The notes beneath the pieces were generated by a model. It did not search any database. It was not told the DNA's origin and saw only the letters and a list, made by a program, of their open reading frames with translations. From Chloroflexota bacterium (GTDB lineage: Bacteria > Chloroflexota > UBA6077 > FW602-bin22 > JAMCWG01), in contig JAMCWG010000135.1 of the NCBI GenBank assembly GCA_023475235.1, forward strand, positions 1 through 52,656: DNA of 52,656 nucleotides, given 5' to 3'. A program made the position numbers and the translations under genes. Position 1 is the stretch's first letter, and each line of letters opens with the position of its first letter. Below, piece by piece: positions 26,368-34,215 of this stretch.

Positions 26368-29226
26368 CTACCTGGCGGTCACGGTTACCGGCCTCAACAG
26401 GAGCCGGTCGCCGATGGGCTCCCCCGACGCCGTGGCGATCGACTGCCGGGCCCCTGTTTGAGGGTCATACATGCCGACCTCCAACTGGTAGCGGCCGGCG
26501 GGCAGGCCGGCGGGCAGGTCAAGTTGGTAGACGTCGCTGATGTACTCGCCGGCCACCCAGCCGCTTGTGGGGGCACGGTCTCGATCGGGCTGGTTGTCCT
26601 GCTGGGATCGCACGTGCTCCTGTCCGTCCAGAAGGTGCACGAACACCTTGTAGTTGGCGTCGGCCGGCCCCGCGGACTGCCATTGCAGCGTGATCTTAAG
26701 GGAACCGCCGGCGACTGCGGTGTCCCCCGAAAGATCGTATCCCACCAATCGGGCGAATTCACCCACCCGCGCGCCCACAGGGTATTGCGGCGGCGAAGCC
26801 GGCTCGGTGATGTGCGTGCGGCTCGTGACCTGCAGCTTCCCCAGAAGGATAGTGCTCGGGGCGCTGTCCAGGGGTGCACCGGCCGGGATCGAAGGAGGAA
26901 CCAGCGAGAGGTACAGGCTCGCCTCCCCGGGGGCCACGCCTGCAGGCACCACAAGGTTGTACCTGTCGTTCACGAGCTCGCCGGCCCTCCACGCCTGCAT
27001 CGGGTACTCTCCTTGAACGGGAGCGCCTTCGTACAGGCGATGGACCTGCCCGTTTCCATCTGTCATCGACAGGAGCACACGGTAATCGTCCGCCGGTGTT
27101 GCGGTGGCCAGCCACCGGAGGGTTAGGGGCAGCGTCTGGCCGGGCTGCACGCTGGACCCGCCGATTTCGCTTCCCAGCAAGGCCAGTGCGCTGGTGAGCT
27201 GCCTGCCGGTCGAACGGTCCAGACCCAGCGCGTGGAGGTCGGCCGGCTTCGAGGGGCGCGCTACCTCCACTGTTCCAAGGTCGATCCATGTTCCCGATGG
27301 CGCTCTGTCCAGACCCAGCAGGTCCAGGTTGCGTTTGTCCTCGACGGAATACAAGGCCAGTTCTACCGCGTATTGTCCAGGGGGAGTGCCTGGAGGTATT
27401 TCCAGGGGTAGCCGGCCCACGACCATCTCTTTGGCGGGCCAATAGAAGGTTGGATAGCCGTAGGCCGTCGGACGGCGGTCTTTGGCCCAGTACGTCATGC
27501 TGCCGCGCCGGAGGCGCAGCGACACAAGCAAGTCGTCATCCGTGAGCCGGGGGAGCCGCCAGTAGAAGAGCAGGGGAATGCTGTCTCCGGCGGTCGCGCT
27601 CGCGGGAATGTGGCTGTTGCCGAGGATCTCGATCTGGTCGCCGAAATCTGCCCTTCGGCGGATCTCCGGGGATGTGGAGACGTCGTAGTGCTCGGAAGGG
27701 TCGAGCCTGTACAGCTTCAGCTCAAAGCCGTGGAACTTATGCTCTATCGGGACGCTGTCGAAAGTGTCCTCCAGGTAATCGCGCACGAAGCGCGAGGGAT
27801 CGGCCCAGTCCGCCTTGTAGAGCACCAGCCAGAGGCGCTGCTTTCCTTCGAGGGCCGCTTCAAGCCGGTCCGCCAGGTAATCGACGTTCCGGACCGGGTC
27901 TATTCCACTGATAGGTGTGTCTTTCTTGTAGTAGTAGCGGAAAGATACGGAGGTATCCATCATCAATACGATGACGTCGCCCGCCTCGGCCCGGCTGCTG
28001 ATGTATTCCGCTACTCCCCTGGTGTCGTCTTTGGCATATCCTGGGGCAGAGTAGACCTGGAGCGTTTCATCTACAGAGATGCCGACCATCAGCAGCGCGA
28101 CCAGTCCAATTAGCACGTAGCCGGCAGCCAGCCGCCGTCGTGCGGCAAGCCATCCCCATCCCTGTGCGCCGAAGCCCAACATCAGCATCAAGCCGGGCAC
28201 TGCTATCACCGCATATCGCTCCACGAACTTCGGGATGATGTACAGGGCGGCAAAGAACATCGCCTCCGGGACCACCACATACAAAATGACCAGGAGCGCT
28301 GCGCGGCTGGGCAAGACACCCCCGGCGCCTCGCGCGGCCAGGACCATTCCTACCACGACGAACGCTGCTGCTGCTAACATGGGCACGGCCTGAGCGCCAT
28401 CAGCGCCCGATCCCGACACGAGGGAAACGACGATGCGGGCCAGCACGTCTCTGGCGGAGAGGACGCCCGGCCACACGTCGGGTATCTCGATCAGCCGTGT
28501 CGCCTGTGTCCAGGCCGACTGCCACCACGGAATGTACAGGACCGCCGCGCCGCCAAGGGAGAGCATCCAGGGATAAATCCTGCTGCGATAATGTCTCGTT
28601 GTTAGAAGCAGGAATATGCCGTGGAAGGCGAGAATGAAGGCCGTGAAGTAGTGGGTGTACGCCATAGCTGCGACTGCCACGGCATACAGGCTCCAACGGG
28701 CCGCGTGATGAGCTGTGAAGGATGGGGTTGCCTCGATGGCTTTCCAGAGCGCCCCTGTGGCGAGGACTCCGAGCATCGTCAGCAAGCCGTACATGCGAGC
28801 GTCCTGCGACGTGAACACCAGGAACGGGGACACGGCTACAAGAAGCGGGGGGAGCGTTGCCAGGAGACGGCTCACAGCGTGCGCTTCGACGGCCGCCCGC
28901 CGCTGGAGCAAGCGGACCAGCCAGTACACCAGGGGTACCGTGAGCACTCCGGAGGCCACGGAAAAGAATCGCACGGCAAATTCGCTGGAGCCGGCTACAT
29001 TGACCCAGAAATGAAGCACAAGATAGTACAGGGGCGGGTGAATGTCCCACTGGGCGTGCGTGGCCAGCAGCTCGATTGTGCTCTTCTGCGCGTCCCAGAT
29101 GCTCAGGCCCTCGTCGATCCAGATGCTCTGGGTGCCCAGGTCCCAGGCTCGCAGGCCGAAAGCTGCCAATAAGGATAAGAACAGGATGCCGCGTCGAATC
29201 ACTGTGATGTTATTGAATATTGACAC
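26368..29226 (-). CDS. GT39/ArnT-like polytopic glycosyltransferase with C-terminal beta domains
   Basis: A 952-residue membrane protein. The N-terminal half holds about 11-13 hydrophobic segments and the first external loop SIWIDEGLSIWDAQ followed by HPPLYYLVLHFW, the Asp/Glu pair and HPPL pattern of lipid-linked-sugar glycosyltransferases (GT39/GT83). From about residue 530 it becomes soluble. Repeated beta-sandwich-like units contain motifs such as WRAGELVNDRYNLVVPAG and WVAGEYISDVYQLDLPAGLP, each ending in a statement of the type YQLEVGMYD. These probably lie outside the membrane. GTG start at 29226. The substrate is unknown; surface glycan or glycoprotein assembly is likely. Confidence 0.8.
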   Translation of the reverse strand: MSIFNNITVIRRGILFLSLLAAFGLRAWDLGTQSIWIDEGLSIWDAQKSTIELLATHAQWDIHPPLYYLVLHFWVNVAGSSEFAVRFFSVASGVLTVPLVYWLVRLLQRRAAVEAHAVSRLLATLPPLLVAVSPFLVFTSQDARMYGLLTMLGVLATGALWKAIEATPSFTAHHAARWSLYAVAVAAMAYTHYFTAFILAFHGIFLLLTTRHYRSRIYPWMLSLGGAAVLYIPWWQSAWTQATRLIEIPDVWPGVLSARDVLARIVVSLVSGSGADGAQAVPMLAAAAFVVVGMVLAARGAGGVLPSRAALLVILYVVVPEAMFFAALYIIPKFVERYAVIAVPGLMLMLGFGAQGWGWLAARRRLAAGYVLIGLVALLMVGISVDETLQVYSAPGYAKDDTRGVAEYISSRAEAGDVIVLMMDTSVSFRYYYKKDTPISGIDPVRNVDYLADRLEAALEGKQRLWLVLYKADWADPSRFVRDYLEDTFDSVPIEHKFHGFELKLYRLDPSEHYDVSTSPEIRRRADFGDQIEILGNSHIPASATAGDSIPLLFYWRLPRLTDDDLLVSLRLRRGSMTYWAKDRRPTAYGYPTFYWPAKEMVVGRLPLEIPPGTPPGQYAVELALYSVEDKRNLDLLGLDRAPSGTWIDLGTVEVARPSKPADLHALGLDRSTGRQLTSALALLGSEIGGSSVQPGQTLPLTLRWLATATPADDYRVLLSMTDGNGQVHRLYEGAPVQGEYPMQAWRAGELVNDRYNLVVPAGVAPGEASLYLSLVPPSIPAGAPLDSAPSTILLGKLQVTSRTHITEPASPPQYPVGARVGEFARLVGYDLSGDTAVAGGSLKITLQWQSAGPADANYKVFVHLLDGQEHVRSQQDNQPDRDRAPTSGWVAGEYISDVYQLDLPAGLPAGRYQLEVGMYDPQTGARQSIATASGEPIGDRLLLRPVTVTAR

Positions 29227-29309
29227 TAGGATATTTCACTTCCAGTTACAGGCTCGTTGCGGGAGCTAGGTTGAGCAGCTTGCCAAAGATCATCCACGGA
29301 CAGTGAATT

Positions 29310-31220
29310 CTACTTCACGGATGCGGCCAGAGGCAAGCTGAGCCGGTAGCCGAGGTCAACACCGCCCGCGTCTCGCCATTCAAACAGGACAGATGGGTCG
29401 TCGGTGAGATATGCGCCGATGACGATGGACCGGGCGCTCTCGAAATCGGCCGCGGTCAACACCAGATCATACTTGTCTGTCACCTGCTCATTTGCTTTCC
29501 AGGCCGAGGTTGGATACACCCACTCTTGAGGCTCGTTGTCCTGCTGCGCCAGTATCTTCCCCTCTGCGTTCACGACGTGCACGAACACCTTGCGGCGCTC
29601 TTGCATTGGCCTCAGCGCCTGCCATTGCAGCGTCAGGCGAAGGGCGACGCTGCCTCCACTCAGCCGTTCGGTCCGCTGCTCGAGGGCAGTCAGGCGCATA
29701 GCGTCGCCGAGGACGCTGGCGACAGAGGACGACGCGGCAGGGTTGGGCGGCACATAGCGGCGGTACAGCATAGCCCAGCGGCCCTCCCAGTTCCTCAAGC
29801 GGAAGACGGGCCGGTACTCGGCCTGAAACCACGGGGCGCGCTGGATGCTATCCGGTATCATAGTGTCGTACGATGCCAGCCACATTGGCCTTGCTTTCTC
29901 CAGCGAGGTCTCGTACGGGACCCCGGCCCAGTCCGGCGATACCAGCCCGTTCAAGTCGACCACCGGTCCCGGATAGTAGTAGCCGAAGGCGCCGATCTCG
30001 AAAGCCGCCACCGTCTCCGTCGTGACGCCGATCTGTGCCAGCCGGTCGGCCAATTTTACATAAAGCTGCTCCCGGCCGCGCACGATCATCTGCGAGTAGT
30101 CCCTCTGCTCGTTCAGAACTGGCGCATATACGGCGATGAGCACCCCCGCCATCGCCAAGGATATGACAGCCCCGCCGCGCCACCGGCGCGCGGCGTCGGC
30201 CACTGACCCCAGGCTGGCGCCCACGGCCAAGGCGAAGGGGCCCAGCAGCGGCACATAATACCACTCAAACGGCATAATGTTATATACAAACCGGTTGGCG
30301 GCGATGTAGGCGATGGAGTACAACCCAAACCAGGCCAGGGCAAGCCCAAGCGTTTTCGACCGCCATCCGGACAGCGCCGCGCCGGCGAGCGCCAGCGGGG
30401 TCAGGACCAGCAGCCGACGTGCCTCCATCTCGGTGAAGTACCAGACGAGCGACCTCAGGCTGTACCACCGGTCGGGCACCTCGAGGTGCATCTTGGCCAG
30501 CAAGGACTGTGGCACCGGCGAGCCGAAATACCACGAGGCGAAGGCCACCCATGGGCCCAGGACGCCGGCAAACACCAGTCCTGCACCCAGCCAGTCACCC
30601 CGGCCCCTCCAGACGTGGTAGGCAGCCAGGACGACCACGAGCAGCAGGCCATCGGGCCGGAGCCACACGCACAGGGCGGCCAGGCCCGCGGCCGCCCTGG
30701 TCCGTCCTGCAGAGTAGGTCATAATAGTAGACATAATACATAGAGTGTAGAGAGAAGTCTCCATCCCCGATACGGAGTAGGCGACCGCCGGCACCATCAG
30801 GGCGTAGGTGAGGGCCGCGAAAGCTCCCCATCGCCAGGAGCGGGCTCGCAGTCCGAGGAAGAAGAGGACGGCCACGACGCCCAGGTCAGCGACAATGCCG
30901 ACAGCTACCGAGGCGAGGACGGGGTCGAGGCCGGCCCAACCCAGGCCGGTCAACACGAGCGTGTAAAGAGGTGTGGTGGTGCCGAGGACCCGCTCCCCGG
31001 CGTTGTAGACGAAGCCCTGACCGTTCAGGAGATTGCGCACATAGCGGAGGGTGATATAGGCGTCCTCCCGCACACTCGGCCCGTACCAAAGCCGAATGCC
31101 AGCCGCCAGCGTGACCGCGGCGGCCAGTGAGAGCCATCCGTCTATAGGAACGAGCGTGCGATGCGTGGCCTCTTGTGGCTCAATCTGCCTGTCTTGTGGC
31201 GTGACGTCTGTCCTGATCAT
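29310..31220 (-). CDS. Polytopic membrane glycosyltransferase-like protein with related C-terminal domain
   Basis: About 636 residues from the ATG at 31220; a longer opening to 31283 adds a basic lead that looks non-coding. Ten or more hydrophobic segments fill residues 30-430. The first external loop carries REDAYITLRYVRNLLNGQGF with the acidic pair expected of GT-C enzymes. The C-terminal 110 residues (WKANEQVTDKYDLVLTAADF) resemble the extracytoplasmic units of the neighbouring 952-residue protein. The two genes lie head to tail, 83 bases apart. This is the last chromosomal gene before the inserted element. Confidence 0.74.
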   Translation of the reverse strand: MIRTDVTPQDRQIEPQEATHRTLVPIDGWLSLAAAVTLAAGIRLWYGPSVREDAYITLRYVRNLLNGQGFVYNAGERVLGTTTPLYTLVLTGLGWAGLDPVLASVAVGIVADLGVVAVLFFLGLRARSWRWGAFAALTYALMVPAVAYSVSGMETSLYTLCIMSTIMTYSAGRTRAAAGLAALCVWLRPDGLLLVVVLAAYHVWRGRGDWLGAGLVFAGVLGPWVAFASWYFGSPVPQSLLAKMHLEVPDRWYSLRSLVWYFTEMEARRLLVLTPLALAGAALSGWRSKTLGLALAWFGLYSIAYIAANRFVYNIMPFEWYYVPLLGPFALAVGASLGSVADAARRWRGGAVISLAMAGVLIAVYAPVLNEQRDYSQMIVRGREQLYVKLADRLAQIGVTTETVAAFEIGAFGYYYPGPVVDLNGLVSPDWAGVPYETSLEKARPMWLASYDTMIPDSIQRAPWFQAEYRPVFRLRNWEGRWAMLYRRYVPPNPAASSSVASVLGDAMRLTALEQRTERLSGGSVALRLTLQWQALRPMQERRKVFVHVVNAEGKILAQQDNEPQEWVYPTSAWKANEQVTDKYDLVLTAADFESARSIVIGAYLTDDPSVLFEWRDAGGVDLGYRLSLPLAASVK

Positions 31221-31341
31221 CTGCTGGTGCGTATGATAGCACACTCGGCGTGTGAATGCAGGGCCGGCCTGGCGCGGGCGCAAGGCCGCTAACCGGAGGA
31301 GCCTCGGACAGAGGTACGGAAACCCAACACAAGCGCGCTAT

Positions 31342-31381
31342 ACCCCAGGTAGATATAATTCACATTATATCTACCTGGGGT
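31342..31381. repeat. Perfect 40-bp palindrome, dif-like left junction (attL candidate)
   Basis: Two 18-bp arms (ACCCCAGGTAGATATAAT and its complement) surround TCAC. Read as a Xer site it gives GGTAGATATAA, centre TTCACA, then TTATATCTACC at 31348-31375. This is the 11-6-11 layout of dif with the usual ATAA and TTAT inner ends. The right arm is repeated at 48032-48049 and 45320-45333. Identical arms would suit a single-recombinase Xer system. Confidence 0.65.
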
Positions 31382-31632
31382 GGTTTAGGGGGACTGACTA
31401 GATAGGTATATTCTCGGGTGAAGCTATGGCTTACGCAATCGAGCCGTGGCTTCAGCACGTCTCGACATATAGGGCCTCAGGCCTCAAGACCCGGGCCGGT
31501 CCGCGGGATGGTGGTGAGTTGCCCTCGCCAGGGGCGTACTCTCTGCTGGAACGCGGGCGGAGTGGCGAATGCTCTGAGGCGGCAGCCGGCTGATAACCGG
31601 AGCCAGGATGGTCGCAGTCCCCCTACTTAAGT

Positions 31633-31667
31633 CCTCGTGAGAGGCCCGTAGAGGGCCTCCCACGAGG
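31633..31667. repeat. Long hairpin (14 of 15 base pairs)
   Basis: CCTCGTGAGAGGCCC and GGGCCTCCCACGAGG pair at 14 of 15 positions across a 5-base loop (GTAGA). No T-run follows on either strand, so a simple terminator is unlikely. It lies 250 bases inside the left junction of the element. Confidence 0.6.
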
Positions 31668-31845
31668 CAAAGGATACATTTATGTGTCTGATATGGTGGG
31701 GTGACTGGGGGCGCGGACGACACGACCTGGGAAAGCGCAGGCCGGAGATCCGTTGGGCATCATGGGAGGTCACTGGCAGCGGACCGGCGCTAAGAAGCGT
31801 GAGTACCCCCTTAATCCGTCCCGATGCTGGACCTATACTCGGCAG

Positions 31846-31881
31846 GGGCGCGGTGGGGCTTTTCCAGGCCCTGCCGCGCCC
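31846..31881. repeat. GC-rich hairpin in the non-coding left end
   Basis: GGGCGCGG and CCGCGCCC pair perfectly, and the stem can extend inward through GGGC/GCCC with G-T pairs, leaving a loop of about seven bases (TTTCCAG). Function unknown; it adds to the structured character of this region. Confidence 0.5.
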
Positions 31882-32032
31882 TCCGCATGGTACCTACCTC
31901 GGCAGAGGTCCTCCGGGTACCTATGACGCCAGGACTCTTGGCCCAGCACTAGTAGTACTCGTGCCCCTCTCCGTTGGGGGGCGCCGATAGTTATGTCTAT
32001 ATGACGGGGGGCATTGGCGATTGACGAAAATA

Positions 32033-32062
32033 TGTTGATAAGCCAAGCCGAATTGTTGATAA
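32033..32062 (+). promoter_or_regulatory. Two TGTTGATAA direct repeats 21 bp apart
   Basis: TGTTGATAA occurs at 32033-32041 and 32054-32062, spaced by exactly two helical turns and 26 bases before the first gene of the left operon. This is the geometry of a repressor or activator site, or of iterons. The binding protein is unknown; the element's own ribbon-helix-helix or ParB-like proteins are candidates. Confidence 0.4.
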
Positions 32063-32087
32063 CCCGTCGAGGGAGGTTGGGGGACTG

Positions 32088-32594
32088 ATGCATTGGAGCT
32101 TCGACTTGCGAATCAGTTGCGGACCCAATAACGACGGAGGGGATGATTATGTAAAGCCCTTCCCTATCACAGTGAAGGCTCATCAGAACACAGTGGTTCC
32201 CGCGATCGCCGGCGGATCGGACCACATAACAGTGCCGGATAGGGATCCACTACCACCGGTGAGGATGCCGGCGTATGACCGCAATCGGCGGGTGTTCGTG
32301 AAGTGGTGTGTGGACAAGGTAGACGCATATGGGCTACTCCAGCGGATCCGTCGTGAGTTCGTGGAGGCCGAGCTGCCGCTGGTTGGTTATCGGGAGTGTC
32401 CGGAGGGCAAGTGCGCACTCATCGTGTGGCCACAGGAGAACCTACCGCCGTTGCGCCGGAGCAGCCTGGGGATGCTAATGGGCGTTCCCAAGCCAGGGGA
32501 CGGCGGTCTGGAGATGGCCCTCGGGGGACTGGATGAGTGCCGGGAGGTCTGCCTGGGCGGGCTGGCCCGGGTATCACGAAATCTACATTGGTGA
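32088..32594 (+). CDS. Unrecognised protein of the left operon
   Basis: A 168-residue product from an ATG preceded by GGGAGG. No family was recognised. Residues 60-125 look like a compact alpha-beta domain (RRVFVKWCVDKVDAYGLLQR, then GYRECPEGKCALIVWP) and the region after 130 is Gly/Leu-rich. No signal peptide or membrane segment. The gene is followed after ten bases by a zinc-ribbon gene and opens a compact plus-strand operon that ends convergently with the structural block, so an early or accessory role in the element is likely. Confidence 0.55.
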   Translation: MHWSFDLRISCGPNNDGGDDYVKPFPITVKAHQNTVVPAIAGGSDHITVPDRDPLPPVRMPAYDRNRRVFVKWCVDKVDAYGLLQRIRREFVEAELPLVGYRECPEGKCALIVWPQENLPPLRRSSLGMLMGVPKPGDGGLEMALGGLDECREVCLGGLARVSRNLHW

Positions 32595-32604
32595 GGTGTG
32601 AGGT

Positions 32605-32808
32605 ATGCAATGTGTTTACTGTGGGGAGGATATCCACTTTGAGCCAGGGGCCGGCTATGTCCACAGGAACGGGATGGCGATGATGGCTCGCTGTCCACAC
32701 TGTGGGTGGAAGGGGCCCGTGAAGTGGTACGAGCGATACTGCCCGAGCTGCAAGTGGCTCAGTCTCCGGGATGACCACATCGCGACGCCAAACGCAGATC
32801 GGGGGTGA
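32605..32808 (+). CDS. Small double zinc-ribbon protein
   Basis: 67 residues with CVYCGEDIHF, CPHCGWKG and CPSCKWLS, three CxxC knuckles that could bind one or two zinc ions. Such proteins often bind nucleic acid or other proteins; no specific role can be given. The ATG follows a GTGAGG-type site. Next to it is a second, shorter zinc-ribbon gene, suggesting duplication or functional pairing. Confidence 0.65.
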   Translation: MQCVYCGEDIHFEPGAGYVHRNGMAMMARCPHCGWKGPVKWYERYCPSCKWLSLRDDHIATPNADRG

Positions 32809-32811
32809 GGA

Positions 32812-32988
32812 ATGTTCCTAATGAAACGAACTGGTCCAACGATCGACAAATACATCATTGTAGTGAACTGCGTTAATTGCGGATGGCAGGGAGAGATAGC
32901 GATCAAGACGGGACGGACGGTCGGTTCCGCCGTCTGTCCGAACTGCGGGTGTCATACCCTCATGCAAAAGATATGGTGGCGGTTCTAA
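32812..32988 (+). CDS. Second small zinc-ribbon protein
   Basis: 58 residues starting MFLMKRTGPTIDKYIIVVN, with CVNCGWQGEI and CPNCGCHTL forming a four-cysteine ribbon and ending QKIWWRF. It starts three bases after the upstream stop, with GGGGGTGAGG as ribosome site. The shared CxxCGW pattern with the previous protein suggests they are relatives. Confidence 0.6.
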   Translation: MFLMKRTGPTIDKYIIVVNCVNCGWQGEIAIKTGRTVGSAVCPNCGCHTLMQKIWWRF

Positions 32989-33009
32989 ACGTGCAGTGGA
33001 GGTTATGTA

Positions 33010-33792
33010 ATGAGCGACGCAATCGAGCGAAGCGGGATCTACGGGGCAAACGATATCGGATGGCCCGACAGGTTGTGGAACTTGGTTGAGCTGGGCACGT
33101 TCAGGTGGATGGTTGTCCGGGCAGATAGCGGTCCGTCGATAGCAGCCCGGGCGCGGGCGATGGAGCTCAAGGTGATCGTGCAGATGCCCGACCACTTCAA
33201 CCGGGGGAGCTGGGACGCGCCGGGCGATCACGCACAAAAGTGCCACCTCGCCCTGAAGCCGTTCGAGCCGTTCAGCGGACTGGCGGTCCTGGACAACGAG
33301 CCTAACCTGGTGGCACGCAAAGGGAGTCGCTGGTATGCAGAAGAGTTCTGCCGCTGGTACCGGGCCGTAGTCGCGGAGTTTCGATACCAGGACTCGGCCT
33401 CCCCGTGGGAGTTGATCTTTCCTGGTATGGCGATGACTCCCCTGCTCGACATCGATTACTGGATGGAGGTGAACCGGGAGAACATCCAGGAGAGCCGCGG
33501 CATTGGCGTGCACTGCTACTGGTACAACCGATCCCAGCTCGACGAGCCCTACTGGGGCGGATCATGGCGGCAGGTCGCGTCGATGTACCCGGACAGGGAG
33601 CTCTATATCCTGGAGTATGGCGAGCTCCCACCGGGATCGCTGGGGTCTGGAATGGCCCAAAACCAGGCTGATTTTGTGGCGGACCTGACGGACCCGGTGG
33701 TATGCGCCTGCAAGTTCATCCTGGGCGGGACCAAGGAATGGCAGCACTTCTTCCTGGATGAGGCCCAGGCGAAGGCGCTGGCGGCAATCTGA
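33010..33792 (+). CDS. Clan GH-A glycoside hydrolase-like TIM-barrel protein
   Basis: 260 residues with no signal peptide. The beta-4 end carries GLAVLDNEPNLV, matching the Asn-Glu-Pro acid/base motif of clan GH-A, and the beta-7 end carries LYILEYGEL, placing a nucleophile Glu as in GH5/GH39 relatives. HCYWYNR near residue 165 resembles the His/Tyr substrate strand. A role in degrading host surface glycan, or as a virion enzyme, is plausible. The ATG follows GGAGGTTATGTA. The protein is shorter than most catalytic GH-A domains (about 300), so activity is not certain. Confidence 0.6.
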   Translation: MSDAIERSGIYGANDIGWPDRLWNLVELGTFRWMVVRADSGPSIAARARAMELKVIVQMPDHFNRGSWDAPGDHAQKCHLALKPFEPFSGLAVLDNEPNLVARKGSRWYAEEFCRWYRAVVAEFRYQDSASPWELIFPGMAMTPLLDIDYWMEVNRENIQESRGIGVHCYWYNRSQLDEPYWGGSWRQVASMYPDRELYILEYGELPPGSLGSGMAQNQADFVADLTDPVVCACKFILGGTKEWQHFFLDEAQAKALAAI

Positions 33793-33876
33793 GCAGTGGG
33801 CGGAAGGGCGTTGACGGGCTGGCCGATAGGTGTGGACTGGCCACGGGGGCCGGCGATGGATGGGGGAGGGCCGGAG

Positions 33877-33960
33877 ATGTGGCTGGGCCTGGCACTCTTC
33901 GTGCTGATGCTGCTGGCGCCCTTCCTGGTGATGGCGATCGACCACGTGAAAGGAAGGTAA
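33877..33960 (+). CDS. Tiny single-span membrane peptide
   Basis: From the ATG at 33877 the product is 27 residues: MWLGLALFVLMLLAPFLVMA followed by IDHVKGR. Nearly all of it is one hydrophobic helix with a short basic tail. GGGGAGGG lies seven bases upstream. Longer in-frame starts exist at 33856 and 33796. It could be a holin-like or membrane-anchoring peptide; too short for family assignment. Confidence 0.4.
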   Translation: MWLGLALFVLMLLAPFLVMAIDHVKGR

Positions 33961-33966
33961 TAGAGC

Positions 33967-34215
33967 GTGGGCACTGACTGGATAGATGATCCTGATCTAC
34001 GGGTATGCGGCTATCGGCGACAGGTCTGCAAACTGGATCAGGGCTGCGCGTTCAGCGGCCCTGCGGCCGATATGGAGGCGTACGATCGGAGGACCCAGCA
34101 GGCGTTCCTGTGCAAGCACGCCGGTGATGATCTGCCGGAGAACTGGCAGTCTATCCGCCGGCGGGCCTTACGCGGAAAGACCCTGGCTGCGAACGGAACG
34201 GGCGGAGGCGATTAG
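33967..34215 (+). CDS. Unrecognised small cysteine-containing protein
   Basis: 82 residues from a GTG, with four cysteines (RVCGYRRQVCKLDQGCAF and FLCKHAG) and charged, hydrophilic sequence otherwise. The cysteine spacing could hold a metal but fits no known ribbon. Its last 48 bases overlap the convergent end of the 904-residue structural gene, so its reality depends on the start and on expression of this strand; moderate doubt remains. Confidence 0.4.
   Translation: MGTDWIDDPDLRVCGYRRQVCKLDQGCAFSGPAADMEAYDRRTQQAFLCKHAGDDLPENWQSIRRRALRGKTLAANGTGGGD

Larger units (their letters stand above)
31382..32087 (+). other. 706-bp region with no convincing gene, rich in hairpins
   Basis: Openings of up to about 100 codons occur but lack ribosome sites, family character and normal residue mix. 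Instead the region holds a 15-bp imperfect hairpin at 31633-31667, another at 31846-31881, the segments CTCGGCAG repeated near 31840 and 31898, GGTACC-type repeats around 31889-31923, and two TGTTGATAA repeats just before the first gene. It may be a replication origin, a leader RNA or a control region. Nothing decides between these. Confidence 0.5.

Noticed and set aside
31342-31381. The 40-bp palindrome as a bidirectional terminator
   Set aside because: There is no T-run on either side, and one arm recurs at the far end of the element and at an internal site. This favours a recombination site.
31682-31990. A plus-strand open frame of 102 codons in the left non-coding region
   Set aside because: Residue mix is poor, it runs through a strong hairpin, and no Shine-Dalgarno or homologous motif was seen.
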